Origin: Mantis religiosa
Taxonomy: Eukaryota; Arthropoda; Insecta; Mantodea; Mantidae
NCBI GenBank assembly: GCA_030765055.1
Contig: CM060947.1
Location: 259,649,637 to 259,713,636 of the forward strand
Length of the DNA: 64,000 nt
Direction: 5' to 3'
The notes beneath the pieces were generated by a model. It saw only the letters and a list, made by a program, of their open reading frames with translations. It had not been told where the DNA came from and ran no database searches. How positions within the stretch are numbered: position 1 is the stretch's first letter; each line of letters begins with the position of its first letter. This document shows positions 10,101 through 21,689 of the stretch, piece by piece. Made by a program: the position numbers and the translations under genes.

Positions 10101-12735
10101 ACATTGAGTACTATTTGGACGGGTTACAGAGTTGTGAACATCGCTGGTAGAAGTGTGTAGAGTTACAAGGAGACTATGTTGAAAAACGCCGAGTACTATT
10201 TGGACGTGTTACAGAGTTGTGAACATCGCTGGTAGAAGTGTGTAGAGTTACAAGGAGACTATGTTGAAAAACGCCGAGTACTATTTGGACGTGTTACAGA
10301 GTTGTGAACATCGCTGGTAGAAGTGTGTAGAGTTACAAGGAGACTATGTAGAAAAACGCCGAGTACTATTTGGACGGGTTACAGAGATGGGAATATCGCT
10401 GGGAGAAGTGTGTGGAGTTACAAGGAGACTATGTTGTAAAACCCCGAGTACTATTTGGACGGGTACCAGAGATGAGAACATCGCTGGGAGAATTGTGTAG
10501 AGTTACAAGGAGACTATGTTGAAAAACGTCGAGTACTATTTGGACGTGTTACAGAGATGGGAACATCGCTGGGAGAAGTGTGTGGAGTTACAAGGAGACT
10601 AGGTTGAAAAGGGCCGAGTACTATTTGGGGGGTTACAGAAATGGGAGCATCGCTGGGAGAAGTGTGTAGAGTTACAAGGAGACTAGGTTGAAAAGGGCCG
10701 AGTACTATTTGGACGGGTTACAGAGATGAGAACATTGCTGGGAGAAGTGTGTAGAGTTACAAGGAGACTATGTTGAAAAACGTCGAGTACTATTTGGACG
10801 GGTTACAGAGATGAGAACATCGCTGGGAGAATTGTGTAGAGTTACAAGGAGACTATGTTGAAAAACGCCGAGTACTATTTGGACGTGTTACAGAGATGGG
10901 AACATCGCTGGGAGAAGTGTGTAGAGTTACAAGGAGACTATGTTGAAAAACGCCGAGTAATATTTGGACGTGTTACAGAGATGGGAACATCGCTGGGAGA
11001 AGTGTGTAGAGTTACAAGGAGACTATGTTGAAAAACGACGAGTACTATTTGGACGTGTTACAGAGATGGGAACATCGCTGGGAGAAGTGTGTAGAGTTAC
11101 AAGGAGACTATGTTGAAAAACGTCGAGTACTATTTGGACGTGTTACAGAGATGGGAACATCGCTGGGAGAAGTGTGTGGAGTTACAAGGAGACTAGGTTG
11201 AAAAGGGCCGAGTACTATTTGGAGGGTTACAGAGATGGGAGCATCGCTGGGAGAAGTGTGTAGAGTTACAAGGAGTTTAGGTTGAAAAGGGCCGAGTACT
11301 ATTTGGACGGGTTACAGAGATGAGAACATCGCTGGGAGAAGTGTGTAGAGTTACAAGGAGACTATGTTGAAAAACGTCGAGTACTATTTGGACGGGTTAC
11401 AGGGATGAGAACATCGCTGGGAGATTTGTGTAGAGTTACAAGGAGACTATGTTGAAAGACGCCGAGTACTATTTGGACGTGTTACAGAGATGGGAACATC
11501 GCTGGGAGAAGTGTGTAGAGTTACAAGGAGACTATGTTGAAAAACGCCGAGTAATATTTGGTCGTGTTACAGAGATTGGAACATCGCTGGGAGAAGTGTG
11601 TAGAGTTACAAGGAGACTATGTTGAAAAACGCCGAGTACTATTTGGACGTGTTACAGAGATGGGAACATCGCTGGGAGAAGTGTGTGGAGTTACAAGGAG
11701 ACTAGGTTGAAAAGGGCCGAGTACTATTTGGGGGGTTACAGAAATGGGAGCATCGCTGGGAGAAGTGTGTAGAGTTACAAGGAGACTAGGTTGAAAAGGG
11801 CCGAGTACTATTTGGACGGGTTACAGAGATGAGAACATCGCTGGGAGAAGTGTGTAGAGTTACAAGGAGACTATGTTGAAAAACGTCGAGTACTATTTGG
11901 ACGTGTTACAGAGATGGGAACATCGCTGGGAGAAGTGTGTGGAGTTACAAGGTGACTAGGTTGAAAAGGGCCGAGTACTATTTGGAGGGTTACAGAGATG
12001 GGAGCATCGCTGGGAGAAGTGTGTAGAGTTACAAGGAGTTTAGGTTGAAAAGGGCCGAGTACTATTTGGACGGGTTACAGAGATGAGAACATCGCTGGGA
12101 GATTTGTGTAGAGTTACAAGGAGACTATGTTGAAAAACGCCGAGCACTATTTGGACGTGTTACAGAGATGGGAACATCGCTGGCAGAAGTGTGTAGAGTT
12201 ACAAGGAGACTATGTTGAAAAACGTCGAGTACTATTTGGACGTGTTACAGAGATGGGAACATCGCTGGGAGAAGTGTGTGGAGTTACAAGGTGACTAGGT
12301 TGAAAAGGGCCGAGTACTATTTGGACGGGTTACAGAGATGGGAACATCGCTGGGAGAGGTGTGTAGAGTTACAAGGAGACTATGTTGAAAAACGCCGAGT
12401 ACTATTTGGACGTGTTACAGAGATGAGAACATCGCTGGGAGAAGTGTGTAGAGTTACAAGGAGACTATGTTGAAAAACGCCGAGTAATATTTGGAAGTGT
12501 TACAGAGATTGGAACATCGCTGGGAGAAGTGTGTAGAGTTACAAGGAGACTATGTTGAAAAACGCCGAGTAATATTTGGAAGTGTTACAGAGATTGGAAC
12601 ATCGCTGGGAGAAGTGTGTAGAGTTACAAGGAGACTATGTTGAAAAACGCCGAGTACTGTTTGGACGGGTTACAGAGATGGTAGCATCGCTGGGAGATGT
12701 GTATAGAGTAACAAGGAGACTATGCGGGAAAAATG
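10101..12735 (+). repeat. 85-bp tandem array derived from mariner transposase C-terminus
   Basis: About 31 head-to-tail units of 85 bp are present; 'GAGTACTATTTGGAC' recurs at 10106, 10191 and 10276. Translated in one frame a unit reads 'AEYYLDGLQRWEHRWE' + 'CVELQGDYVEK', the C-terminus of a mariner transposase. Because 85 is not a multiple of 3, the frame changes every unit and the array is not translatable as a whole. Variant units (GGTTGAAAAGGGCC, TTTGGGGGGTTAC, GGAGTTTAGG) recur at long spacing: 10621 and 11724 are 1103 bp apart, and 11221 and 11984 are 763 bp apart. This shows duplication of multi-unit blocks. Confidence 0.93.
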
Positions 12736-12795
12736 TAAATAATGTCATTTATCTTTATTATGTCGAAACTTTATGGACAACCTCGTAATCCATAA

Positions 12796-13384
12796 AGAAA
12801 TTTCGCTTAATTAACTTGCACACATATAGTTATGGAGAGATTTAGCTTCGCTTTCCTAATTGAAACATTATATCACTTTGTAACTTCATCATTTTCAGAA
12901 CTAATGTACGTTTTTAATTGTAAGCATCTTACTTCTGAGCTCTTGGAACCCTCGGCCATGGACTGAATTCGCAAAGATGCCTAATTTCCATGGTTTACAA
13001 ACCTTTCTACTGACAAAATTGTAAGTAAACTACTTATTTATTACAATTTTACATCTGCATCCGCTTTACACAGTTATATGTCCTTTCAGTCAATAATTTT
13101 GACATAAACACATAAAGTTACAGCATCGCTTGAATCCTCTAGTATTCAAATGGGGACACAAGCATCTCTCGCTCGTGCGGGAGGTTGCGTTGCGTTCCGT
13201 TTATGTTACAGTTTACGAATCGCTGTTCCGTAGAGCTACAACAAACACGGTTTGAATATGCATGTAGCATAATGTTTGAAATATCACCGAGAGATGATTC
13301 ACACAGCGCAGAAATTACTGCTAATGTTTAGTTGGCAATCGTTGGAATCGTTTATTTCGTATTTCGTATGTACTGCACTCACAG
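12796..13384. other. Unassigned DNA
   Basis: No gene or shared repeat is seen between mariner M3 and the SatA array. Confidence 0.4.
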
Positions 13385-14785
13385 GACTTTCTCTACTCTT
13401 GTACAAACACTTATTGCTCTATCTACTTCAAGATAAACATTATCTTATTGTAGTTAAAGGGGAATACAGTAGACTTTAAGTGATAGTCAAATGTTTTATA
13501 TACATGACTTTCTCTACTCTTGTACAAACACTTATTGCTCTATCTTTTTCAAGATAAACATTATCTTATTGTAGTTACAAGGGAATACAGTAGACTTTAA
13601 GTGATAGTCAAAGGTTTTATATACATGACTTTCTCTGCTCTTATACAAACACTAATTCCTCTATCTACTTCAAGATAAACATTATGTTATTGTAGTTACA
13701 AGGGGATACAGTAGACTTTAAGTGATAGTCAAATGTTTTAAATACATGACTTTCTCTACTCTTGTACAAACACTAATTCCTCTATCTACTTCAAGATAAA
13801 CATTATCTTATTGTAGTTACAAGGGGATACAGTAGACTTCAAGTGATAGTCAAATGTTTTATATACATGACTTTTTCTACCCTTGTACAAACACTTATTG
13901 CTCTATCTACTTCAAGATAAACATTATCTTATTGTAGTTACAAGGGAATACAGTAGACTTCAAGTGATAGTCAAATGTTTTATATACATGACTTTTTCTA
14001 CCCTTGTACAAACACTTATTGCTCTATCTACTTCAAGATAAACATTATCTTATTGTAGTTACAAGAGAAGACAGTAGACTTTAAGTGATAGTCAAATGTT
14101 TTATATACATGACTTTCTCTACTCTTGAACAAACACGTATTGCTCTATCAACTTCAAGATAAACATTATCTTATTGTAGTTACAAGGGAATACTGTAGAC
14201 TTTAAGTGAGAGTCAAATGTTTTATATACATGACTTTCTCTACTCTTGAACAAACACGTATTGCTCTATCAACTTCAAGATAAACATTATCTTATTGTAG
14301 TTACAAGGGAATACAGTAGACTTTAAGTGATAGTCAAATGTTTTATATACATGACTTTCTCTGCCTTTCTACAAACACTAATTTCTCTATCTACTTCAAG
14401 ATAAACATTATGTTATTGTAGTTACAAGGGAATACAGTAGACTTTAAGTGATAGTCAAATGTTTTATATACATGACTTTCTCTACCCTTGTACAAGCACT
14501 TATTCCTCTATCTACTTCAATATAATCATTATCTTATTGTAGTTACAAGGGAGTACAGTAGACTTTAAGTGACAGTCAAATGTTTTATATACATGACTTT
14601 CTCTACTCTTGTACAAACACCTTTTGCTCTATCTACTTCAAGATAAACATTATCTTATTGTAGTTACAAGGGAATGCTGTAGAATTTGAGTGATAGTCAA
14701 ATGTTCTAAAACTGGTTGTCTAGCTGACGCATTTCAAATGACGTTCCCTTAGTATGTGCAAGGGATTAAAAAAAAGGCGGTAACC
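13385..14785 (+). repeat. SatA 121-bp satellite array, eleven units plus terminal segment T
   Basis: The landmark TTCAAGATAAAC recurs from 13427 to 14637 in ten exact steps of 121 bp, so unit length is invariant. Each unit holds the dyad AAGATA-AACAT-TATCTT. The array ends in the T segment at about 14698-14770 (CTAAAACTGGTTGTCTAGCTGACG…). It is non-coding. Confidence 0.95.
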
Positions 14786-15009
14786 TATTTGAGAAAAGCA
14801 AAATTACTGGAAAAAATGAGACTAATGAAAAGGAATACCTCGGAAATGGTTCATTCCACAAAAAATGTATTTCTGACATAAATTGGTGCTTTAGCAGGAT
14901 CTACATCTGCGTGTAACAGAATTCTTATACCTCTTACAGTTTACCAGTTACACAAAGGTCATCCACATTAAGCAGAATTTCGGAGGACGTTCCCAGGAAA
15001 GTTAAAATA

Positions 15010-15300
15010 TATCTTTCATCATTTCATTCACTGTTCGATATGACGTAATGTTGTAGGTTTTCTCTTGTAGTGAAGGATTTTTTTTTTCCTTTTGTAAGCA
15101 ACGTCTTCCAGCGTTAAATCACATCGGACGATGAATGGAATGGGTGAAATGATGCTCAAATGTGTCCAGGGTCCACAGAGCTTAGAGTTGCCCGACATTC
15201 GTCTTTCAGGATAAGGGAAAACTCCGGAAAAAACCTTACCCAAGTAATTCACCCTGACCGAGAATCGAACTCGGGACCACCAGGCTACCGAGGCGGGCTA
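15010..15300 (-). mobile_element. SINE-2, near single-unit copy (inverted)
   Basis: Read on the minus strand, a tRNA-like head (B box GAGTTCGATTC, complement of 15262-15275) is followed by the SINE-2 body and one tail unit. This copy shows the unamplified SINE and so identifies the 108-bp arrays elsewhere as tail amplifications. At its far end (15012-15075) a tail fragment is in the opposite orientation. Confidence 0.8.
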
Positions 15301-15354
15301 TCCTGAAAGATGTATGTCTGTTAACTCTAACTCTATATACCCTGTACTCATTTG
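15301..15354 (+). repeat. SINE-2 tail fragment interrupted by SINE-1
   Basis: A partial tail unit (TATCCTGAAAGATG…CCTGTACTCATTTG) is cut by SINE-1. A trace of the continuing unit (CCCGATATGAC) appears at about 15620 after the SINE. Confidence 0.7.
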
Positions 15355-15593
15355 GGCCACGCCGTGGCTCAGTGGTTAGGCCGCTTGGCTCTCACCAAGG
15401 CGGCCCGGGTTCGATCCTAGGCGACCGCAGATTGGTGATGGACAACACGGCGCTGGGACGGGTTTTCTCCGGGACCTCCGGTTTCCCCTGCCATCTCATT
15501 CCACCGGTGCTCCATCTTCATATAATATATCACCAGTGTCACCGCCTGCGGTACCGTATGTAGGAAAAAGCGGACGTTAGACACTACACATTT
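15355..15593 (+). mobile_element. SINE-1, copy 2
   Basis: The best-preserved head in the window: A box TGGCTCAGTGG and B box GGTTCGATCC. The same body as copies 1 and 3 follows. A short flanking repeat CATTTG is visible on both sides. It lacks coding capacity and a long poly(A). Confidence 0.9.
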
Positions 15594-15599
15594 CACATT

Positions 15600-16264
15600 T
15601 GTACTATATATATTGATCACCCGATATGACAAATTTGCAAGATGTAAATTTAAATGAATAAATAAACCAGAGCCACCTGTTTACTAAATGCTAATAACCT
15701 CCAAACTAAACATCATAAAGGGAACAGGGGTTCCCATCTGCTGCTTATGCATAATGTGACAGTAGAAGAAGAAAATTGACGTGGAGGAGAACCGTTTGGG
15801 GTTGTTTCATTTGATGCTACGAGGCATTCACGATGGAAATTCCCAGCTTTGTATGGGGCCGTTGAGACAAAATGCCTGGAATATCTCGGAGAAAGTGCAC
15901 AAACCATCTCTCGTTATATCAAAAACGGCCCTTTCCTCTAGATCGTCTCATATGGTCCAGTTGCTTCCTGCATGTCGTTATGTGATTGTTTTCTATTACC
16001 TACGTGACGTCATGAAACAGAGCGTGTATTCTGTGTATGAGTAACGGAAGACAGAAAATAAACTCACCTTCCTCGAAGGTAATGGAGATTTATGTGTCAA
16101 TAGGAAATGCATTTACACCAATTCATCTGCAAATTCTTCCAAAACCAATTCCTAAAAAGCATTTGTTATTTTATCTTCTTGTTGAAAAATGAAACAAACA
16201 CTTTAAAAATGTATTTATTATTCTTTCAGAGCTTTTACTTTTTTATTAAATGTATGTTCTCCAA
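15600..16264. other. Unassigned DNA
   Basis: An open frame at 15781-16044 (87 codons) has no motif I recognise. No shared repeat is seen. Confidence 0.4.
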
Positions 16265-17190
16265 CTTTAACTCGCATCGGACGATGAATGAAATGACATC
16301 CAAAAGTGTCCAGGGTCCATAGAGCTTAGTTACCAGATATTCATATTTCCGGATAAGAGAAAACCTCCAACGTTAAGTCATATCGGACGATGAATGAAAT
16401 GATGTTCAAATGAGTTCAGGGTACGTAGAGCTTAGAGTTACCACACATTCATCTTTTAGGATAAGGAAAACCTCCAACGTTAAGTCATATCGGACGATGA
16501 ATGAAATAATGTTCAAATGAGTACAGGTTTCCTAGAGCTTAGGTTTACTGGACATTCAGTTTTAGTATAAGAGAAAACCTCCAACGTTAAGTTATATCGG
16601 ACAATGAATGGAATGATGTCCAAATAGGTACAGGGTTCATAGAGCTTAGAGTTAGCAGACATTCATCTCTCAGAATAAGAGGCCGCGCCGTGGCTCAGTA
16701 GTTGGACCGCTTGGCTCTCACCAAGGCAAGCCGCGTTCGATCCCAGGCGACCGCAAAGTGAGATTTGTGCTGGACAACACGGCGCTGGGGCGGGTTTCCT
16801 CCGGGATCTCCGGTTTCCCCCGCCATCTCATTCCACCGATGCTGCATCTTCATCTCGTGTATCATCAGTGTCACCGCTTGGTGCCGTATGTAGTAAAAGC
16901 GGGCGTTAAACACTACACATTTCATTTCATTTCTCAAGATAAGAGAAAACCTTCAACGTTAAGTCATATCCGACGATGAATGAAATTATGTTCAAATGAG
17001 TACAGGGTACATAGAGCTTAGAGTTACCAGACATTCATCTTTCAGGATAAGAAAAAACCTCCAACGTTAAGTCATATCAGAGGATGAAAGAAATGTTGTT
17101 CAAATAAGTACAGGGTACATAGAGCTTAGAGTTATTGCACATTCATGTAAGGGATAAGTGAAAAGACCGGGAAAAACCTTACCACCGAGA
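16265..17190 (-). repeat. SINE-2 108-bp tail array (inverted), interrupted by SINE-1
   Basis: About six tail units lie in minus orientation (…GGACGATGAATGAAATGATG…AGAGCTTAGAGTTACC…), more diverged than those at 31-32 kb. SINE-1 copy 3 splits the array. The right end passes into the SINE-2 body (GGGAAAAACCTTACC at about 17170), but the tRNA-like head is missing. Confidence 0.85.
16681..16932 (+). mobile_element. SINE-1, copy 3
   Basis: It has an A box TGGCTCAGTAG and a B box CGTTCGATCC, and is 252 bp long. A 12-bp direct duplication flanks it (CTCAGAATAAGA at 16669-16680, CTCAAGATAAGA at 16933-16944, two differences). It inserted into an existing SINE-2 tail array. Confidence 0.92.
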
Positions 17191-18599
17191 TTGTGACTTA
17201 GTGCTTTTTGTAGGCGAAGCAGACACGCTATCACGCTGCAACACAGGCGGACATAATGTTGGATTGAAAGACGACTAGGAAATATACAGTGACGTCTGCT
17301 CTGGAATCATTCGTCTGGATTCATATTAAGTAGATAAAATTAATAAGAAAGTGCTACAGAAAGTGTATGAAATTTGTTTCATAATGGGTAGAGGATATAA
17401 TATGAATATAAGAACTCCTAAGTTTTGCAGTTTACGTTTGTTGTCTTTCAGAAAGGAAAACGAAGATTTAAAGCTTCTCCTCTGGTAGTCAGTCTGATTT
17501 GGATTTCTCCAAGATCCCCTTTACTGACTTCAGTTGAATACTATACATATACTAACATAGCAAACAAATGTGCAACTGAAATATTCCGTGCACAGCTTTA
17601 CAGTTTTAATAAATGGTTCATAAATTTCTATGACAAAATCTGGAGATAAAAATTCTTCATAAGGGATATCTGGTATTGTTAAAACACGCCATTTAAGTAT
17701 ATCCAGTTAAGCTTTTAAATGGATACATTGATCTTAAGATAGTATTAAATTAATGTTGAAATAGTATTACATTACATTTTGTCTAATATAATCTTGTTTC
17801 TTCTTGTTAAAAAAGACGTCTGTTTTGTTCACAGATATATACATTTAAAATCTATGTTATCTGTAAAAGAATATAAAGAATCATGCCACCTTCTTGAATA
17901 TAAGATTAACATCTCCATTATTTGGGTTCATACAAATTTTAAAATGAAGGGAATATGCATAAATAAACAGATTGCGGTAGCTTCCTTATTATTATTCTTT
18001 TAAAAATAGCACTGATTATAACGGTGGAGTCCCCAGTATACAAGTGTTATTTTGATAGTTTAGCCACAAAATAAAAAAATCACTGTCACAACACAACCCC
18101 ACTGAATTAGATGCCCCACCAAAGTTTTTTTTAAGCACTACTCAAGAGGTACCGGGATCTTTACCCGGCGCCTTGATCTTTGGAGAAGCGAGGCAGAGAT
18201 GTCACAAATGATTATTAATTACACTCTGGTGACTCAAGTAGTAGGTGTGACGTCACTGCCTCCCCTCCTTTATAAACTAGATGAATAATCTTTAAGCGAT
18301 AGACGCTCTCTCTTAAACTAACTCTTGGTTGAGCAACATGTGTAGATGACTCCACTTCTGGACAGGTAAATGGCCGTTATGACCGACTTTGTAATCTGCT
18401 TGTTGTAGCTAATACTCCTATTAAGTGAATTCCTCATTTAATTAGCCTTACCCTACCTTTGTAGAAATGAAACCTTTATAGAAAAACCCCAAACTCTCGC
18501 TAAGGCATGTAGTCCTGCTCTGAGTGTTTGCTCCCATGTTCGACCTGACCACGTGTTCTTTAATATTCACAAACTAAGATCAGGTCGTCACATATATAG
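17191..18599. other. Unassigned AT-rich DNA
   Basis: About 1.4 kb contains no motif-bearing reading frame and no family shared with the rest of the window. Confidence 0.4.
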
Positions 18600-19510
18600 C
18601 ATACATTTCGGTAGCAAAAGGAAGTGGGGCAATGAATGGGATAAGAATATGTAAATATAAGCCAGAAATGACAGCCAAGCGGTTAGAAAGAATGTATGAA
18701 TAACTAGTTGAATCCAAAATGTTATATGCAGTGGAGATCTTTGGCAGCACAGAGGTAAACAAAACGGTGTACCAAAACTACGGAAGGTTTTGTAAAGAGC
18801 TACTAGACTTACCAAGATCAGCACCTAGGGAACTAGCTTTAGTAGAATTAGGAAAGACAAGAAGAAATGGAATAACAATGGAAAGAATAATAGTATTTTG
18901 GTATAAGTGTTTGGCTAAATAGGAAGGGGAAGTTATGAAATTATGCATGAGACAGCAAAAAAGGTTAGAGAGCTCAAATAGCTGGGCAGATATAGTACGA
19001 ATTATAGAAAAATAGGAAAGGGAGATATATGGAGATTAGAGGAAAGGAATACAAGCGATGTGAGTAAATTGGTAAAATGCAGAATGGAAGATATAGAAAG
19101 ACAGGAAATATTGGAAGTCTAAAAAATATGACATCATTACAATTTTACAAGCAAATAAACAAAAATTGGGGACGAGAAGCATATGTAGATTAGTGCAATA
19201 GGCAAGAGAGAGAAGGGTTAGAATGGATGAGAACAGGAGCAATATTTCTAAGAGGGATAAGAGGTAGGGAAAAGGGAATTTGTAAATTGTGTGGGCGAAA
19301 AGGAAGCATAGAACACTATGTAACAGACTACGAGGACGTGGTAATGTGGAGTAAAAAGGTCTGGGAGGAAAAATGGGAGAAAGTACAGAAAAAGATAGTA
19401 GATATAAATATGTTAACGGGAAGGGAGGAAAAGAACGTAAAAAGTATTGGGGAGTTCTTGCAGAAACGAAAACAAAAATGGACAACAAATGTAAGAATAT
19501 AAGGACGATA
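18600..19510 (+). pseudogene. LINE-A reverse transcriptase C-terminal remnant
   Basis: The plus strand carries the C-terminal part of a non-LTR retrotransposon polyprotein in several frames. It reads 'MLYAVEIFGSTE…YGRFCKELLDLP…ALVELGKTRRNG' (18719-18922), a linker with 'FYKQINKNWGREAYVD', and an open stretch at 19227-19502. In the last lies a zinc-knuckle-like motif 'CKLCGRKGSIEH' followed by Y where the fourth ligand Cys is expected (C-x2-C-x7-H-x4-Y). The RT core is absent, so the copy is 5'-truncated. It continues into a tandemly repeated 3' tail. Confidence 0.75.
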
Positions 19511-20132
19511 TGGGGAAGAATGGGGGTAATTAAGTCACAAGGAGGCATGGAGGTTAAGAGCTATCTGGCAGAGCAGAAGACCAGGGTGTCACGTAAAACA
19601 AGGTCAAGACGTTAAATGTAAAGAATATAAGAAAGGTAAATGAGGGGGAATAAAGGGGCTCATTAAGTAAAAAGGAGACATGGAGGTTAAGAGCTACCTG
19701 ACAGAGCAGAAGACCAGGGTGTCATGTAAGCCAAGGTAGCAACAAGGTAAAAACAAATAAATGTAAAGAATATAAGAAAGAAAGATGAGGGGGAAGAAAG
19801 GGACTAATTAAGTAACAAGGAGGCATGGAGGTTAAGAGCTACCTGACAGAGCAGAAAACCAGGGTGTCATGTAAGCCAAAGTAGCAACAAGGTAAAGACA
19901 AATAAATGTAAAGAATATAAGAAAGAAAGATGAGGGGGAAGAAAGGGACTAATTAAGTAACAAGGAGGCATGGAGGTTAAGAGCTACCTGACAGAGCAGA
20001 AGACCAGGGTGTCATGTAAGACAAGGTAGTAACAAGGTAAAAACAAATAAATGTAAAGAATATAAGAAAGAAAGATGAGGGGGAAGAAAGGGACTAATTA
20101 AGTAAAAAGGAGACATGGAGGTTAAGAGCTAC
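19511..20132 (+). repeat. LINE-A 3' tail: 145-bp tandem units, left part
   Basis: Units containing GGAGGTTAAGAGCTACCTG and AATGTAAAGAATATAAGAAAG are repeated. The landmark GGTTAAGAGC falls at 19551, 19685, 19830, 19975 and 20120 (steps 134, 145, 145, 145). The first unit starts right after the LINE-A reading frame, so the tandem unit is the LINE 3' untranslated region. The gypsy element interrupts the fifth unit. Confidence 0.88.
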
Positions 20133-21208
20133 TGTAACCGCAGTATCAGACAGCGATTAGGAGGTGGCGAATTAATTGAAATCACGAGAATTAAAAAAGA
20201 AAATAAATTAATGAAAATGCTTTGCTAAACTAATATAAAATATTGTTATATTAATATGAAATTAGAATGAAATTAGAGTAATGATTAAAATAGCGGTTTA
20301 ATTAAGAATAAGATGGGAAGAATATAATTTAAGACAACTAACATGCTAGAATCCATGTAAGGGAGAGAAAATATTTCTGTAAAATCTGAACACAAGTCGG
20401 GGAGACAGGAAGAGGTGACCGTTAGCCTCTTTGTTTAAGGAAAGGTTCAACGTCTGAGAACTATAAGCAAAAATGTGTAGGAACAATAAGGTTTTCAAGA
20501 TGCGGTCAGGCGTAAGACCTAAAAGGATTTACTTTGCTGTGGCGATAACGATGTATACCGTTACAAAGAGCCCAGGGTAGGCGGGACCCAACTCACGGTG
20601 GGATGTAACGTCAATGAGTTCGATGAGTTTTGCTAACCAATAAAGAAAAATCGAAATAAAATGAGAAACCAATAATAATGTAAGATTTGAGAAATAGGAA
20701 GAAGGGTGAGTTATTTTGGTCATGTGATAAGGGTTAGAGTAGGGATCAGAATAAAGTACGGACGGAATCGCAGAGTAGACGAAACATCACTTCAACAGTC
20801 ATTCTACGAGGGGAAAGACGTGTTAGTGCGCGTGAAGGAGAAGGAGCAAAGATTTCTAAGTCCGAAATGTAGGGAAGTCAAGAATAACGCAACCAGCGTG
20901 AGAGAAGCAGCAGAAGAAGTTTATAACAGCAAAGTATTCGCCGTATAAAGAATTAAGAGAATTCTGTTAGAAAGTTTAGTAACAGGTGGTCACCGCTACC
21001 AATCAATTTGAATCAACGAATTGAGTGAGAATTAAATCAATTTTTGCAACGAACCAGTGTATTATTGAGACAACTGAGCAGCCAACAAACAACAAATCCA
21101 TTTCCTACAACCATTCACCTGAAGAACAAGAGATCTCATAGCTCCAATTAGAACCCAAATCAAAATTAAACATCAACCAATTGAAATCTGACATGCGGGT
21201 ATGCCGCA
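20133..21208 (+). repeat. 5' LTR (1076 bp)
   Basis: It begins TGTAACCGCAG and ends …GGTATGCCGCA. Compared with the 3' LTR it lacks the first 64 bases (26369-26432). A possible poly(A) signal AATAAA lies at 20640-20645. Short open frames inside it are duplicated exactly in the 3' LTR and have no motif. Confidence 0.93.
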
Positions 21209-21211
21209 TAA

Positions 21212-21236
21212 TGGCGCCGACACGTTGGGGCTTCGA
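21212..21236 (+). other. Primer-binding site, probably tRNA-Lys type
   Basis: TGGCGCC starts three bases after the LTR end, followed by GACACGTTGGGGC. This resembles the gypsy-type site complementary to the 3' end of tRNA-Lys (TGGCGCC…ACG…TGGGGC), but with small insertions. Only the first seven bases are exact. Confidence 0.6.
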
Positions 21237-21259
21237 ATTGTAGGAAATGGGTGAAATGT

Positions 21260-21375
21260 AACGACGAAGGACGACTACAAGGAGAAGTGAGAAGAACGAC
21301 GACGAAGGACGACTACGAGGAGAAGTGAGAAGAACGACGACGAAGGACGACTACGAGGAGAAGTGAGAAGACCGA
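21260..21375 (+). repeat. 38-bp repeat, three units, in the gypsy leader
   Basis: GACGACTAC recurs at 21270, 21308 and 21346 within a purine-rich unit (…GAGGAGAAGTGAGAAGAACGA…). It lies between the primer-binding site and gag, where packaging or internal-initiation signals can lie in such elements; the function here is unknown. Confidence 0.85.
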
Positions 21376-21689
21376 CGACGACAACTACGATGAGGACAGC
21401 AGAGACTACGAAGAAGACGGCAAAAACAACTACATAGAATTTTCCCCCAACCAAGAGAGAAGTTCAAGTTCTTTCGACATCAACTGAGCCTACTAGACGA
21501 CGAGCAGCACGACAAAAATTGGTAAAGACATCACATAAACACCACAGCCGTACAACAGAACTGTGAGTTACACATACTCAATTTATATTTCTTGTAAATA
21601 TAATATCTTTCAGTGAAAGCAATATCTATGTAATGTCTTAGTAATAAGTATTTTGGAAGGGAAATTAGAATATTTAAAGGGGAAATTCA

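Larger units (their letters stand above)
8990..12795 (+). mobile_element. Mariner M3 with internally amplified 3' coding end
   Basis: This is one mariner element. Its left end is near 8990 (GGATGCTCTAAAAAGGTTCC) and its right end near 12760-12790. The reverse complement of the right end (GAGGTTGTCCATAAAGTTTC) resembles the left end. The degenerate transposase runs to about 10100. The region between the last catalytic motif and the right end, normally under 200 bp, has swollen to about 2.6 kb by tandem duplication. Confidence 0.75.

Noticed and set aside
10101..12735. CRISPR-like array or repetitive protein gene
   Set aside because: Units abut without unique spacers and the 85-bp period breaks the reading frame. 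Homology to the adjacent mariner C-terminus explains the array.
15781..16044. Candidate 87-codon host gene
   Set aside because: No homology I can name, no splice or promoter context, and surrounding DNA is repeat-derived. The length is within chance for this composition.
20529..20948. Small open frames inside the LTR, present again at 26829-27248
   Set aside because: They are duplicated only because LTRs are identical. They have no motif, and no start context stands out.
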